The notes under the pieces: generated by a model | Databases searched by the model: none | What the model was told of the DNA's origin: nothing | The model's input: only the letters and a program-made list of their open reading frames with translations | Translations under genes and position numbers: made by a program | Part shown: in pieces, positions 43,906 through 53,149 of the stretch | Numbering within the stretch: the stretch's first letter is position 1 | Layout of the letters: every line of letters begins with the position of its first letter | NCBI GenBank assembly: GCA_002328075.1 | Contig: DCVT01000044.1 | Coordinates: 271,774 to 335,773, forward strand | Reading direction: 5' to 3' | DNA length: 64,000 nucleotides | Origin: Anaerolineales bacterium UBA2181 | GTDB lineage: Bacteria; Chloroflexota; Anaerolineae; Promineifilales; UBA4811

Positions 43906-45330
43906 TTACACGTCAAAGTACAGCTGCATCTCGTACGGATGCGGCCGATCACGCACGGCATAGTATTCCTGGCGCAACTTGTGCTCAATCCAGTCCGAGA
44001 TGATCTCGTCGTCGAAAACGCCACCCGCCTGGAGAAAGCCATTATCGGCCTGCAACGCGTCCAGCGCCTCTTTCAGCGAGGACGGGAGCGCCTTGATCTG
44101 CCGCAACTGCTCTGGCGTCCAGGCGAATATGTTGGAGTCTATTGGTCCGAACCCGGCGGCCGTGGGTTCAATTCGATTCAGGATACCGTCCAGCCCGGCC
44201 ATCAACTGGGCGGCAAGCATTAGGTACGGATTTCCGGCCGCATCAGGCGGCCGGAACTCTATCCGAGCGGTGTCTGGCTGGTCCGCATACTTGGGAATGC
44301 GAACCGCTGCACTCCGATTGCCCAGGCTGAAAAACGCATTAACGGGAGCCTCGTAACCGGGAACTAGCCGCCGGTAGGAGTTGGTGGTTGGGTTGGTGAA
44401 AGCTAGTACCGCCGCGCCATGGTATAGCAGTCCCCCCACGTAATAGAGGGCGTCTTGGCTCATTTTGCCATACCCTGCCTCGTCGTAGAATAGGTTTTGG
44501 CCGTCCTTGAACAGGTGTTGGTGAAAGTGCATCCCGTTACCCGCTTCGCCATAGAGCGGTTTGGGCATAAAGGTGGCCGTCTGCCCCGCAGCGTGAGCCA
44601 CCATCTTGGTGACGTACTTGACCTTCATCACCAGGTCACCGGTCTCTACCGATCCCTGGATCATGGGCGTTTCGATCTCGCATTGTCCGGGTCCGCCCAC
44701 CTCGTGATGGTGATACTTGATGGGCACCGCCATGCGTTCCAGAGTAGCCGTCATCCGGGAGCGCAAATTGAAGAGCGCATCCTTGGGTGGAATCGCATGG
44801 TACCCGCCGTGCAGTGGGATATAGTGCCCGTGCCCGCTCTCTCCGCTCGACCAATCGGCCTCCGGGCTCTCCAGCAGGTAGCCGGACCGGTTGATTTTGT
44901 TCTCAAACGCAATACTGTCAAACACGTAAAACTCGAATTCCGGCCCCCATCTGCACTCATCGGCCACGCCGGTCTCGCGCATGTACTCGTCGGCCCGTTG
45001 CGCAATATTGCGCGGATCGCGGAAAAAGACTCTCTTACTGCCTGCCTCCAGCGTATAGCCGATGAAACTGAGGGTGGGCATTTCCCAAAAGGGGTCCACG
45101 AAAGCCGTGGACAGGTCTGGAACCGTCACCATGTCCCCGGCTTTGATACTCTTGAGGCCAACACTGGACCCGTCAAAACCGACTCCCTCATCCATCAGGG
45201 CTTGGTTGAATTGGCTGCTTGGAACAGTCAGGTGGCGCCACCTCCCCCAGAGATCGCAGAACTTGAGGTCCACCATCTGAATTGCGTGTTCCCGAATGAA
45301 AGCCATTGCTTCTTCCAGGGTGACGAACAT
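43906..45330 (-). CDS. glnA: Type I glutamine synthetase
   Basis: A 474-residue enzyme that makes glutamine from glutamate and ammonia. The sequence has the beta-Grasp DLKFCDLWGRWRHL, the DGSS latch, EFEFYVFD, the ammonia/metal region AGQTATFMPKPLYGEAGNGMHFHQ, NSYRRLVPGYEAP and RIEFRPPDAAGNPYL. At the place where adenylylated enzymes have KNLYDLP it has NIFAW, so the modifiable tyrosine appears replaced by phenylalanine and regulation by adenylylation is unlikely. ATG 45330 has AAGGAG upstream and the promoter is at 45384-45412. Confidence 0.96.
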   Translation of the reverse strand: MFVTLEEAMAFIREHAIQMVDLKFCDLWGRWRHLTVPSSQFNQALMDEGVGFDGSSVGLKSIKAGDMVTVPDLSTAFVDPFWEMPTLSFIGYTLEAGSKRVFFRDPRNIAQRADEYMRETGVADECRWGPEFEFYVFDSIAFENKINRSGYLLESPEADWSSGESGHGHYIPLHGGYHAIPPKDALFNLRSRMTATLERMAVPIKYHHHEVGGPGQCEIETPMIQGSVETGDLVMKVKYVTKMVAHAAGQTATFMPKPLYGEAGNGMHFHQHLFKDGQNLFYDEAGYGKMSQDALYYVGGLLYHGAAVLAFTNPTTNSYRRLVPGYEAPVNAFFSLGNRSAAVRIPKYADQPDTARIEFRPPDAAGNPYLMLAAQLMAGLDGILNRIEPTAAGFGPIDSNIFAWTPEQLRQIKALPSSLKEALDALQADNGFLQAGGVFDDEIISDWIEHKLRQEYYAVRDRPHPYEMQLYFDV

Positions 45331-45968
45331 CGCAGCTCCTTGTGTCCAAACCGAGATTGTGTAGACAAACCGAACCGATGCCCAGTATAGACCGGCGGGT
45401 TACCCATGTCAAGCAAGCGTGATATCATGGGTTTTTCGGATTCCGAGGGTCGCCCTGACGTGGGCACGCGTTGCGGCGGCCGATTACGGCGCACGGACTC
45501 GTTTCTGCCGGAGCGCTACCGGCAGCGGGCTACGGATCAATGACGATCAGAACGGGTCGGCGCTGCCTGACCAATTCCGTGCAATGGCTGCCCGAGATGC
45601 GAGCGTGGATTTAGAACCGGGCGCCTCTGTTTGCCTGGCCCTGCGGCCGGTCAGATGGAGGCCCTCCAGCAAAGCTGCCGGCCCGACCAGAACCGAGGGC
45701 GGAATGGCTGGCTCGCTCACTTGTGCGGCTACTTTGAACGGCTATCGGTGCCGAAGCGGGATGCCATCTCACTTGCTGTGGCAACCCATATCAACTTCCC
45801 GTTGCGTCAGCCCATGACGAAAGACGCTCGGGACAACCATGATCAGTCCGGTGGCACGAAACCGTGGGGATACCATCTCAGCCGGCATCAACCAGTTGAT
45901 GGTAGTGTATTGCCGTGCCACAGCCCCTGCCAACACCGACTTGACCGCGGCCGAAACCGGATCATTTG
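45331..45968. other. 638-base region without a convincing gene
   Basis: The first 80 bases hold the glnA leader and promoter. Beyond 45413 several short frames exist on both strands, but none shows a recognisable domain or a ribosome site. A minus-strand frame from about 46029 down to 45769 has some protein-like character and could be a decayed gene. Confidence 0.45.
45384..45412 (-). promoter_or_regulatory. Near-consensus promoter of glnA
   Basis: On the minus strand TTGACA (45412-45407), a 17-base spacer and TATACT (45389-45384). The start should lie near 45377, with a leader of about 47 bases. No NtrC or sigma-54 signature is visible. Confidence 0.72.
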
Positions 45969-46811
45969 TCAGACCGGTGACCGTGCGGCCTCCCACGCCA
46001 GCATGGCTCGCTTGCGGGTTGAGCCCCACCGGTACTGGTGAGGATCACCGGTGGACCGGATCACTCGGTGGCAGGGAACTAGAAAAGCGACCGGGTTCCG
46101 AGCGATGGCCGAGGCGACTGCCCGAGTGGCGTTCGGATGGCCCACATAACCCGCGACATCGCCGTAGCTGACCATCGCTCCGCTGGGAATCGCCAACAGC
46201 CCGCGCCACACGTTCACCTGAAAGTTCGTCCCCTTGAGCAGCAGGTGAAACGGCCGCGAGCCCTGGGTCGGCACAAAGATGCGGTCCACCACCGGCTGGG
46301 TCGCGCCCGGGTTCTGCACCAGGCGGGATTGTGGCCACAAACGAGCGAGGTCATCCACCGTGGTCGGGCCGCCAAAGAACAGCGCACAGATGCCGCGCAC
46401 AGTCATTGCCAGCAGCATCGTGCCAAATGGGCTGTCATGGAACCCGTAGGTGATCTCCAGGCCGGCCCCCTCTTGCTTGTATTCGCCTGGGGTGACGGCT
46501 TCAAACGTGACAAAAAGGTCGTGCAGCCGGCCGGGTCCCGAGAGGCCCGCCTCATAGGCCGCGTCCAACAGGTTGCGCGATTCCGACAGCCTCGCCTTGG
46601 CATATTCCAGGGTGAGATACCGTAGAAACTGCGTGGGTGTGATGCCGGCCCACCGCTTGAACAGCCGCTCAAAATGGAACTTGCTGAGATGGACGCTGGC
46701 GGCCATGTCGTCCAACGTTGGCTGCCGGCGGAAATTGGCTTCCAGGTAGTGTATCGCCCGCTCCACGCAGAGGTAATCGCTGGCGTTTCGTTGAGACGGT
46801 TGATCTTCCAT
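45969..46811 (-). CDS. AraC-type regulator fused to O6-methylguanine-DNA methyltransferase (Ada-like)
   Basis: A 280-residue protein. Residues about 15-110 are an AraC-type double helix-turn-helix. Residues about 120-275 are an alkyltransferase domain with the methyl-acceptor cysteine in PCHRV (C247). The N-terminal phosphotriester-sensing zinc domain of Escherichia coli Ada is missing, so this is the shorter AdaA/Ogt fusion. It likely removes methyl groups from guanine in DNA and regulates its own or other repair genes. ATG 46811 lies six bases after a TATACT on the minus strand, so it is probably leaderless. Confidence 0.9.
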   Translation of the reverse strand: MEDQPSQRNASDYLCVERAIHYLEANFRRQPTLDDMAASVHLSKFHFERLFKRWAGITPTQFLRYLTLEYAKARLSESRNLLDAAYEAGLSGPGRLHDLFVTFEAVTPGEYKQEGAGLEITYGFHDSPFGTMLLAMTVRGICALFFGGPTTVDDLARLWPQSRLVQNPGATQPVVDRIFVPTQGSRPFHLLLKGTNFQVNVWRGLLAIPSGAMVSYGDVAGYVGHPNATRAVASAIARNPVAFLVPCHRVIRSTGDPHQYRWGSTRKRAMLAWEAARSPV

Positions 46812-46817
46812 TCCTCA

Positions 46818-46823
46818 AGTATA
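46818..46823 (-). promoter_or_regulatory. -10 element of the Ada-like gene
   Basis: TATACT on the minus strand, six bases before the ATG at 46811. There is no clear -35. Confidence 0.35.
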
Positions 46824-46936
46824 GCCACAAGGTAAACAGCCCGCCACCCGAATCTTGCGCTCCCTCAAACAGTTCTTACTCGCTGGAACCATCCTTTCTG
46901 GCGGCGGCGGGGTGCATTGCGGGTACTTGATCAGCG

Positions 46937-46945
46937 TGCTACAAT
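46937..46945 (+). promoter_or_regulatory. Extended -10 element of the decarboxylase gene
   Basis: TGC at 46937-46939 then TACAAT at 46940-46945. The expected start is near 46952, leaving a leader of about 36 bases that includes GGAAGGAAA. Confidence 0.4.
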
Positions 46946-46987
46946 CCGGCCGATTGGCTGCAGAGAACTGCCCTGGAAGGAAACCAC

Positions 46988-48424
46988 ATGCCTGGACAAG
47001 AGAGCTTCCACATGACCCCAGACGAGTTCCGGCGCGCCGGCCGACTGGTGGTGGACTGGATAGCAGATTACTATGAGCGGTTGGAATCCCTTCCAGTGCT
47101 CTCCCGGGCAAGGCCCGGCGAGATACGATCCGCCCTGCCGCCCGACCCGCCCTATCAAGGCGAGCCCTTTGAGGCCATGCTGCGGGACGTTGAGAACATC
47201 GTGCTGCCGGGCCTGACACACTGGCAATCGCCCAACTTTTTTGCCTTTTTCCCGGCAAATTCCTCAGGTCCGGCCGTTTTGGGTGAACTGCTCTCGGCCG
47301 GGCTAGGGGTACAGGGGATGCTCTGGGCCACCAGCCCTGCCTGCACCGAACTGGAGACCCACATGTTGGATTGGTTGGTGCAGATGCTGGAATTGCCGGC
47401 CAAGTTCGGATCGTCAGGGTCCGGGGGCGGTGTCATCCAGGACTCGGCCTCAAGCGCAGTCCTTTGCGCCTTGCTGGCAGCGCGCGAGCGGGCAACGGGC
47501 TTTATGAGCAACGAATGCGGTTGCGACGGCCGGTTGGTGGCGTATGCGTCTGACCAGGCGCATTCATCTATAGAAAAGGCCATCAAGATCGCTGGCTTGG
47601 GGCGCCAGAACCTGCGTCTGGTCGCAGTTGACAGCTCGTTTGCCATGCGGCCGGAGTCCCTCGCCGACCAGGTCAAACACGATCTCGCGTCTGGACTGGT
47701 GCCCTGCTTTGTGTGCGCCACTGTAGGTACCACGTCATCCAACGCTATTGACCCGTTGGCTGCCATCGGACCGATCTGCCAGAAGCATCGCCTGTGGCTA
47801 CACGTGGACGGTGCAATGTCTGGCACGGCTGCGCTCTGCCCCGAATATCGGTTTATCCACCATGGACTGGAGTACGCCGACAGCTATGCCTTCAACCCTC
47901 ACAAGTGGATGTTCACCAATTTCGACTGTGACTGCTTCTGGGTCGCCGACCGCGCCGCGCTCATTCAGACGCTGAGCATCCTGCCCGAATACCTTCGCAA
48001 TCAAGCAACCGAGTCGGGTTCGGTCATCGATTACCGCGATTGGCAGGTGCAATTGGGGCGGCGTTTTCGCGCACTCAAGCTCTGGTTTGTCATCCGCCAT
48101 TACGGCGTGAACGGGCTGCAACATCACATCCGCCACCACATCGCACTGGCGCAACGTTTTGCCGATTGGGTGCGCGCCGAACCCAACTTTGAATTGGCGG
48201 TCGAGCCCCCTTTGAATCTGGTCTGTTTCCGTCATCAGGCTGGAGACAGCGCCAATCAGCGCCTGCTGGACCGACTGAACAACAGCGGTGAGATGTACCT
48301 CACTCACACCCGCATGGACGACAAGTTGACATTGCGATTCTGCGTGGGCCAGACCCACACGGAAGCCCGCCACGTAGAGAGAGCATGGCAGCGGATACAA
48401 TGGGTGGCTCTCGAACTGGCATGA
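46988..48424 (+). CDS. Group II PLP-dependent aromatic-L-amino-acid decarboxylase
   Basis: A 478-residue enzyme that decarboxylates an aromatic amino acid such as tyrosine, DOPA or tryptophan to the amine. The family plan is complete: THWQSPNFFAFFP near 77-89, the catalytic-loop histidine in SDQAHSSIEKA (H192), HVDGAMSGTAALCPEYR (D274) and the PLP lysine in NPHKWMFTNFDC (K306). The exact substrate is not predictable. GGAAGGAAA precedes ATG 46988. It is monocistronic by appearance and divergent from the Ada-like gene. Confidence 0.92.
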   Translation: MPGQESFHMTPDEFRRAGRLVVDWIADYYERLESLPVLSRARPGEIRSALPPDPPYQGEPFEAMLRDVENIVLPGLTHWQSPNFFAFFPANSSGPAVLGELLSAGLGVQGMLWATSPACTELETHMLDWLVQMLELPAKFGSSGSGGGVIQDSASSAVLCALLAARERATGFMSNECGCDGRLVAYASDQAHSSIEKAIKIAGLGRQNLRLVAVDSSFAMRPESLADQVKHDLASGLVPCFVCATVGTTSSNAIDPLAAIGPICQKHRLWLHVDGAMSGTAALCPEYRFIHHGLEYADSYAFNPHKWMFTNFDCDCFWVADRAALIQTLSILPEYLRNQATESGSVIDYRDWQVQLGRRFRALKLWFVIRHYGVNGLQHHIRHHIALAQRFADWVRAEPNFELAVEPPLNLVCFRHQAGDSANQRLLDRLNNSGEMYLTHTRMDDKLTLRFCVGQTHTEARHVERAWQRIQWVALELA

Positions 48425-48536
48425 CCGACTGCGCACACCAGGGTGTCACCGTATGGCGTCGGTCATCTGGGCGTGGTCTTTTGACCAAGCATGCTGTATT
48501 CCTCGTGCTTTGCGGCACAAGTAGAAAGGCATCTCG

Positions 48537-49349
48537 ATGTTTGGTTGGTTCCAGGGGTTGAGCCCTGTCCTGCAAGCACTGCTGGCAACCTGTTTCACCT
48601 GGTTCTTGACCGCAGCAGGCGCCAGTGCTGTGTTCTTTTTCAAGACCATCGATCGCAAAGTGCTGGACACCATGTTGGGCTTTGCCGCCGGGGTGATGAT
48701 TGCTGCCAGTTATTGGTCGCTGCTGGCCCCGGCCATCCAAATGGCCGCGGACAGCGGTGGCCCTCCATGGTTGCCGGCAACCGTCGGCTTTTTGCTGGGT
48801 GGCGCCTTCCTGTGGGGAGTTGACAAGGTGTTGCCGCACCTGCACATCGGCTATCCGACGGAGGAAGCGGAAGGACTCAAGACAGGGTGGCACCGCAGCA
48901 TTCTCCTGGTCCTGGCAATCACCTTGCACAACTTTCCGGAAGGATTGGCAGTCGGTGTGGCGTTTGGCGCCCTGGCGGCGGGTCTTCCATCGGCTTCGCT
49001 ATCTGCGGCTGTCGCGCTGGCCATTGGCATTGGCATTCAGAATTTTCCCGAGGGTACTGCCGTCTCGATACCGCTACGCCGAGAGGGTTTCTCGCGATTC
49101 CGCAGTTTCTGGTACGGGCAACTGTCCGGCATGGTGGAACCCATTGCCGGGGTGTTGGGAGCTGTGGCAGTCATCTTGATTCAGCCGATTCTCCCCTATG
49201 CCCTCGCCTTTGCCGCGGGAGCGATGATCTTTGTGGTGGTGGAGGAGCTCATTCCGGAGGCCCAGTTAAAATCGGAGACCAACATCGCTACGGTGGGCGC
49301 CATGCTGGGTTTTGCGGTGATGATGACGTTGGATGTGGCATTAGGGTAG
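48537..49349 (+). CDS. ZIP-family divalent metal transporter
   Basis: A 270-residue membrane protein with about eight helices. It resembles ZupT/GufA: the metal-binding motifs HNFPEG (helix 4) and QNFPEGTAV (helix 5) are present, and VVEELIPEAQ lies near the end. It probably imports zinc or another divalent cation. A variable loop with HLHIGYP near 100 is typical. ATG 48537 follows GAAAGG. Confidence 0.9.
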   Translation: MFGWFQGLSPVLQALLATCFTWFLTAAGASAVFFFKTIDRKVLDTMLGFAAGVMIAASYWSLLAPAIQMAADSGGPPWLPATVGFLLGGAFLWGVDKVLPHLHIGYPTEEAEGLKTGWHRSILLVLAITLHNFPEGLAVGVAFGALAAGLPSASLSAAVALAIGIGIQNFPEGTAVSIPLRREGFSRFRSFWYGQLSGMVEPIAGVLGAVAVILIQPILPYALAFAAGAMIFVVVEELIPEAQLKSETNIATVGAMLGFAVMMTLDVALG

Positions 49350-49585
49350 AGACGCTTCGGCAACCCAGAAGAGATGTCGGCCCATGTCACTGCCTCGCAG
49401 AGCTTGCCCTTGCCGCCTACTGTCGGGCTGATCGCACCTCGGTTGCAGAACCCCGCCTTCGCCCCGACACCAACTTGCGCGATAACGCGAGTGTAACCGC
49501 GAGGTATATCATGATGCACGAAACGCCGAGTAGCCGCGTTCAGCGTACAGGCATGGCCTGCCGCGTGGTTCGGTGCCAAACCCTG

Positions 49586-49594
49586 TGCTATAAT
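49586..49594 (+). promoter_or_regulatory. Extended -10 element of the transcarboxylase operon
   Basis: TGC at 49586-49588 followed by a perfect TATAAT at 49589-49594. The start would be near 49602, with GGAGG at 49615-49619 before ATG 49626. Confidence 0.55.
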
Positions 49595-49625
49595 TCGAAC
49601 TAGCTACCTGAAATGGAGGCCTAGA

Positions 49626-51173
49626 ATGCAGGACCCCAAGATCGAGAGACTCCACCAGATGCGCAAACGTGCCGAATTGGGCGGCGGGCAGGACCGAATC
49701 GACCGGCAGCACGCGGCCGGCAAGCTGACGGCGCGGGAGCGAATCGAAAAGCTGCTCGATCCCGGCACCTTTCGTGAGATCGACATGTTTGTCGCCCACC
49801 GGACCGTGGCGTTCGGCATCGAAGAGAAGAAGCATCTGGGCGACAGTGTCGTGACCGGCTGGGGGCAGGTCAACGGTCGCCCGGTTTACGTCTTTAGCCA
49901 GGATTTCACCGTATTCGGGGGCAGTCTGGGCGAGGTCCACGCCGAAAAGGTCTGCAAGATTATGGACATGGCCATGAAGAACGGCGCTCCGGTGATTGGT
50001 CTCAACGACTCGGGCGGCGCTCGGATTCAGGAGGGGGTGGTGTCGCTGGCAGCATACGCTTTTGTCTTCCAGCGCAACGTGATGGCTTCGGGCGTCATCC
50101 CACAGATCTCTGCGGTGATGGGGCCATGCGCCGGCGGTGCGGTTTACTCTCCCGCCATGACCGATTTCATCCTGATGGTCAAGGATACTAGCTTTATGCA
50201 CATCACCGGCCCCGATGTGATCAAGGCGGTAACCCGCGAGGAGGTCACATCCGAAGAGTTGGCGGGAGCAATGACCCACAACACGCGGAGTGGCGTAGCC
50301 CACTTTGCGGCCGAGGATGAGCAAGACGGATTGGAAATCCTTCGCGATCTTTTGAGCTACCTGCCACAGAACAACACCGAAGACCCTCCGTTCGTCCCGA
50401 ACGACGACCCGGCCGACCGGATGGACGAGGTGCTCAATACGATTGTGCCGGATAACCCCAACAAACCCTATAACATCAAAGAGGTTATCGAGCGTGTGGT
50501 GGATGACGGGCGTTTTCTGGAGGTGCACCGGCACTATGCGCAGAACATCGTCGTTGGGTTTGCCCGATTGAGCGGGTTCAGTATCGGAATTGTGGCCCAG
50601 CAACCGCAGGTGCTTGCCGGCGTGTTGGATATCGACGCCTCGCGCAAGGGAGCACGCTTTGTGCGGTTCTGCGATGCGTTCAACATTCCGATTGTCACAT
50701 TCGTGGATGTTCCAGGTTTTCTCCCGGGGGTGTCACAGGAACACGGCGGGATCATCATTCACGGCGCCAAGCTGTTGTACGCCTACTGCGAAGCTACGGT
50801 ACCCAAGGTCACCATCATTACCCGCAAGGCCTATGGCGGTGCCTATGACGTCATGTCCAGCAAACACATCCGCGGCGACATCAATTACGCCTGGCCGTCG
50901 GCCGAGATTGCGGTGATGGGTCCGGATGGCGCAGTAAACATCATCTTTCGCCATGAGTTGGCCGATGCCAACGACCCGGACGCTCGGCGGGCGGACCTGG
51001 TGCAGGAGTACCGAGAAAAGTTCGCCAACCCGTACGTGGCAGCCGAGCGGGGCTATATTGACGACGTGATTGTTCCAGCCGAAACCCGGCCGCGATTGAT
51101 CGAGGCACTTCAGATGCTGCAGAACAAACGAGACGCCAATCCTCCCAAGAAGCACGGAAACATCCCGTTGTGA
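49626..51173 (+). CDS. Carboxyltransferase subunit, methylmalonyl-CoA/propionyl-CoA type (12S-like)
   Basis: A 515-residue protein with the double crotonase-fold carboxyltransferase domains of MmdA/PccB and transcarboxylase 12S. Motifs are GKLTARERIEKLLDPG at 32-47, NDSGGARIQEGV, MGPCAGGAVYSPA in the N-domain, and the second-domain FVDVPGFLPGVSQEHGGIIIHGAKL with KAYGGAYDVMSSKH. It moves carboxyl groups between carboxybiotin and propionyl-CoA/methylmalonyl-CoA. It is first in an operon that continues with a cupin, a pyruvate carboxyltransferase, a biotin carrier and an unknown protein, and contains no biotin carboxylase. Confidence 0.94.
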   Translation: MQDPKIERLHQMRKRAELGGGQDRIDRQHAAGKLTARERIEKLLDPGTFREIDMFVAHRTVAFGIEEKKHLGDSVVTGWGQVNGRPVYVFSQDFTVFGGSLGEVHAEKVCKIMDMAMKNGAPVIGLNDSGGARIQEGVVSLAAYAFVFQRNVMASGVIPQISAVMGPCAGGAVYSPAMTDFILMVKDTSFMHITGPDVIKAVTREEVTSEELAGAMTHNTRSGVAHFAAEDEQDGLEILRDLLSYLPQNNTEDPPFVPNDDPADRMDEVLNTIVPDNPNKPYNIKEVIERVVDDGRFLEVHRHYAQNIVVGFARLSGFSIGIVAQQPQVLAGVLDIDASRKGARFVRFCDAFNIPIVTFVDVPGFLPGVSQEHGGIIIHGAKLLYAYCEATVPKVTIITRKAYGGAYDVMSSKHIRGDINYAWPSAEIAVMGPDGAVNIIFRHELADANDPDARRADLVQEYREKFANPYVAAERGYIDDVIVPAETRPRLIEALQMLQNKRDANPPKKHGNIPL

Positions 51174-51232
51174 GAGCCCCGGTGGTCCGATTGACATAGG
51201 AAAAGACGGACGAAGACTAGGGAGAAGAGACC

Positions 51233-51553
51233 ATGGCCCAGAACGTAACTTCTTACAAGGATGTGCAGGCCAAGCTGACCCAACCGTGGGTACACGTGGC
51301 ACTGGGACAGGTTGACGACTATTGCGTTTACCTTTGCCGTTTCGAAGGGACCTACCGATTCCACCAACACAGCCGGGACGAGATGTACCTGGTGCTCGAG
51401 GGTGAGATCGTTATCGAGTTCCGGGGAGGCCCGATTCTGGTCTTGAGGCAAGGAGATAGCCTGGTGGTCAAGGCGGGCGAGTTGCACCGCTCGGCCGCGA
51501 CAGAAAGCGCATTGGTACTGATGTTCAAGGCTCGGGACCTGTTCGCCGAATGA
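51233..51553 (+). CDS. Small cupin-domain protein in the transcarboxylase operon
   Basis: A 106-residue single-domain cupin. Motif 1 (FHQHSRDEMYLVLEGE near 44-59) carries the metal-binding histidines and glutamate, and motif 2 (GDSLVVKAGELHRS near 73-86) carries the last histidine. It could be an isomerase-like enzyme, a metal-bound sensor or an accessory factor. Placement between two carboxyltransferase genes suggests a role in that pathway, for example epimerising or binding an acyl substrate, but this is inference. Confidence 0.82.
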   Translation: MAQNVTSYKDVQAKLTQPWVHVALGQVDDYCVYLCRFEGTYRFHQHSRDEMYLVLEGEIVIEFRGGPILVLRQGDSLVVKAGELHRSAATESALVLMFKARDLFAE

Positions 51554-51615
51554 ACCGTGGCTCGGGCGCCAGATAGTCTGCTTACACTGCATTTCGTATG
51601 CTGGAGAACCCACCC

Positions 51616-53109
51616 ATGACACTCAATCCCGTCCAACTCTGCGACACCATTCTGCGAGACGCACACCAGTCGCTGCTAGCCACCAGAATGCGCACCGACG
51701 ACATGCTACCCATTGCCAGCAAGCTGGACGAGGTCGGTTTCTGGTCAGTGGAGATGTGGGGCGGGGCGACCTTTGACTCTGCCATGCGGTTCCTGAATGA
51801 GAACCCATGGGACCGCGTCCGTAGTCTGAAAAGGCTTATGCCCAACACCCGCTTTCAGATGCTGCTGCGCGGTCAGAACGTGGTGGGGTACAAGCATTAC
51901 CCAGACGACGTTTTGCAGGCCTTTGTGAAACAATCCAAAGCCGTGGGCATTGATGTCTTTCGCGTTTTTGACGCCCTGAATGATGTGCGCAACATGGAAG
52001 CGGCCATGCGCTTTGTCAACGAGGTGGGCGGGCACGCCCAAGGCAGCATCTGTTACACCATCAGTCCGGTCCACACCATTTCGCAGTATGTGATCTTGGC
52101 CCGCCAGTTGCGGGACCTGGGCGCCAATTCCATTGCCATCAAGGACATGGCCGGGATGATTGCCCCTTACGATACCTACGAGCTGGTGGGCGAGCTCAAG
52201 ACAAAGGTCGGGTTGCCGGTTCAGTTCCACACGCATTACACCAGCGGGATGGCGATGGCCTCGGCGTTAAAAGCGGTGGAGGCCGGGGTGGACATAGTGG
52301 ACACTGCCATCTCGTCTCTGTCTGGATTGACCGCCCAACCGCCCACCGAATCGCTGGTGGCCATCTTACGCGGGACGCCCCGCGACACGGGGTTAAACCT
52401 GAATCTGCTGGCCGAGATATCGGGTTACTTTGGTGAAGTGCGAAAAAAGTATCAGACTTTCGAGAGTGGCTTGCAGGGCGTTGACGTGCGAGTTCTCCAG
52501 TTCCAGATTCCCGGCGGCATGCTCTCCAACCTCACCTCACAACTCCGACAGCAGGGCGCGGCGCACCGATACGAAGAGGTGTTGGCAGAGACGCCGCGCG
52601 TCAGGGAGGAGATGGGTTTTCCTCCACTGGTCACTCCGTCGAGCCAGATAGTGGGCACTCAGGCAACACTCAACGTGGTCACCGGCCAGCGCTACAAGGT
52701 GGTTCCAGAAGAGGTCAAGAACTATGTGCGCGGGTACTACGGCCGGCCGCCGGCTCCCATCGACCCGGAGGTGAGAAAACTGGTCATTGGCGATGAGCAG
52801 CCGATTAGCTGCCGACCTGCCGACCTGTTGGAACCCGGAATGGATAAAGCCCGCCAGGATGTCGGCGAATTGGCCCGCGACGAACAAGACGTGATCTCTT
52901 ACGCGCTCTTTCCTCAGGTCGCGCGACCCTTCTTGGAGCGCCGTGCCGCCGGTGCAGACGAGCACGCGGCCGTGATTGCCGCGATTGCCGCGTCATTGGC
53001 CGTGCAAGTCGACCAGCGACCCGCCGCCAGGCCATGCCAGAAGGCCGGTCAGGGGGTCAACAGCTGGAAACAGGCGTGGAGGCCGTCCCGGCAGTGGACC
53101 AACCTGTAA
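51616..53109 (+). CDS. Pyruvate/oxaloacetate carboxyltransferase (5S-like, PycB/OadA type)
   Basis: A 497-residue TIM-barrel carboxyltransferase. It has DTILRDAHQSLLATR near the N-terminus, the carbamylated-lysine segment AIKDMAGMI, the metal histidines in FHTHYTSGM, DIVDTAISSLSG and the PTES motif. This domain moves CO2 between biotin and pyruvate/oxaloacetate. OadA proteins carry a C-terminal biotin domain; here the chain ends without one, and biotin is on a separate small protein. That is how transcarboxylase 5S and stand-alone PycB are built. ATG 51616 is chosen because GGAGA at 51603-51607 is well spaced; ATG 51598 is in frame but has no ribosome site. Confidence 0.93.
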   Translation: MTLNPVQLCDTILRDAHQSLLATRMRTDDMLPIASKLDEVGFWSVEMWGGATFDSAMRFLNENPWDRVRSLKRLMPNTRFQMLLRGQNVVGYKHYPDDVLQAFVKQSKAVGIDVFRVFDALNDVRNMEAAMRFVNEVGGHAQGSICYTISPVHTISQYVILARQLRDLGANSIAIKDMAGMIAPYDTYELVGELKTKVGLPVQFHTHYTSGMAMASALKAVEAGVDIVDTAISSLSGLTAQPPTESLVAILRGTPRDTGLNLNLLAEISGYFGEVRKKYQTFESGLQGVDVRVLQFQIPGGMLSNLTSQLRQQGAAHRYEEVLAETPRVREEMGFPPLVTPSSQIVGTQATLNVVTGQRYKVVPEEVKNYVRGYYGRPPAPIDPEVRKLVIGDEQPISCRPADLLEPGMDKARQDVGELARDEQDVISYALFPQVARPFLERRAAGADEHAAVIAAIAASLAVQVDQRPAARPCQKAGQGVNSWKQAWRPSRQWTNL

Positions 53110-53149
53110 CCGCGCGAGCCGCCTGGACAATTACCGAGAGGTATTCCTG

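Noticed and set aside
49509..50603. Long minus-strand frame of 364 codons opposite the carboxyltransferase gene
   Set aside because: It is antisense to a well-conserved gene, has no recognisable domain, and arises from high GC content.
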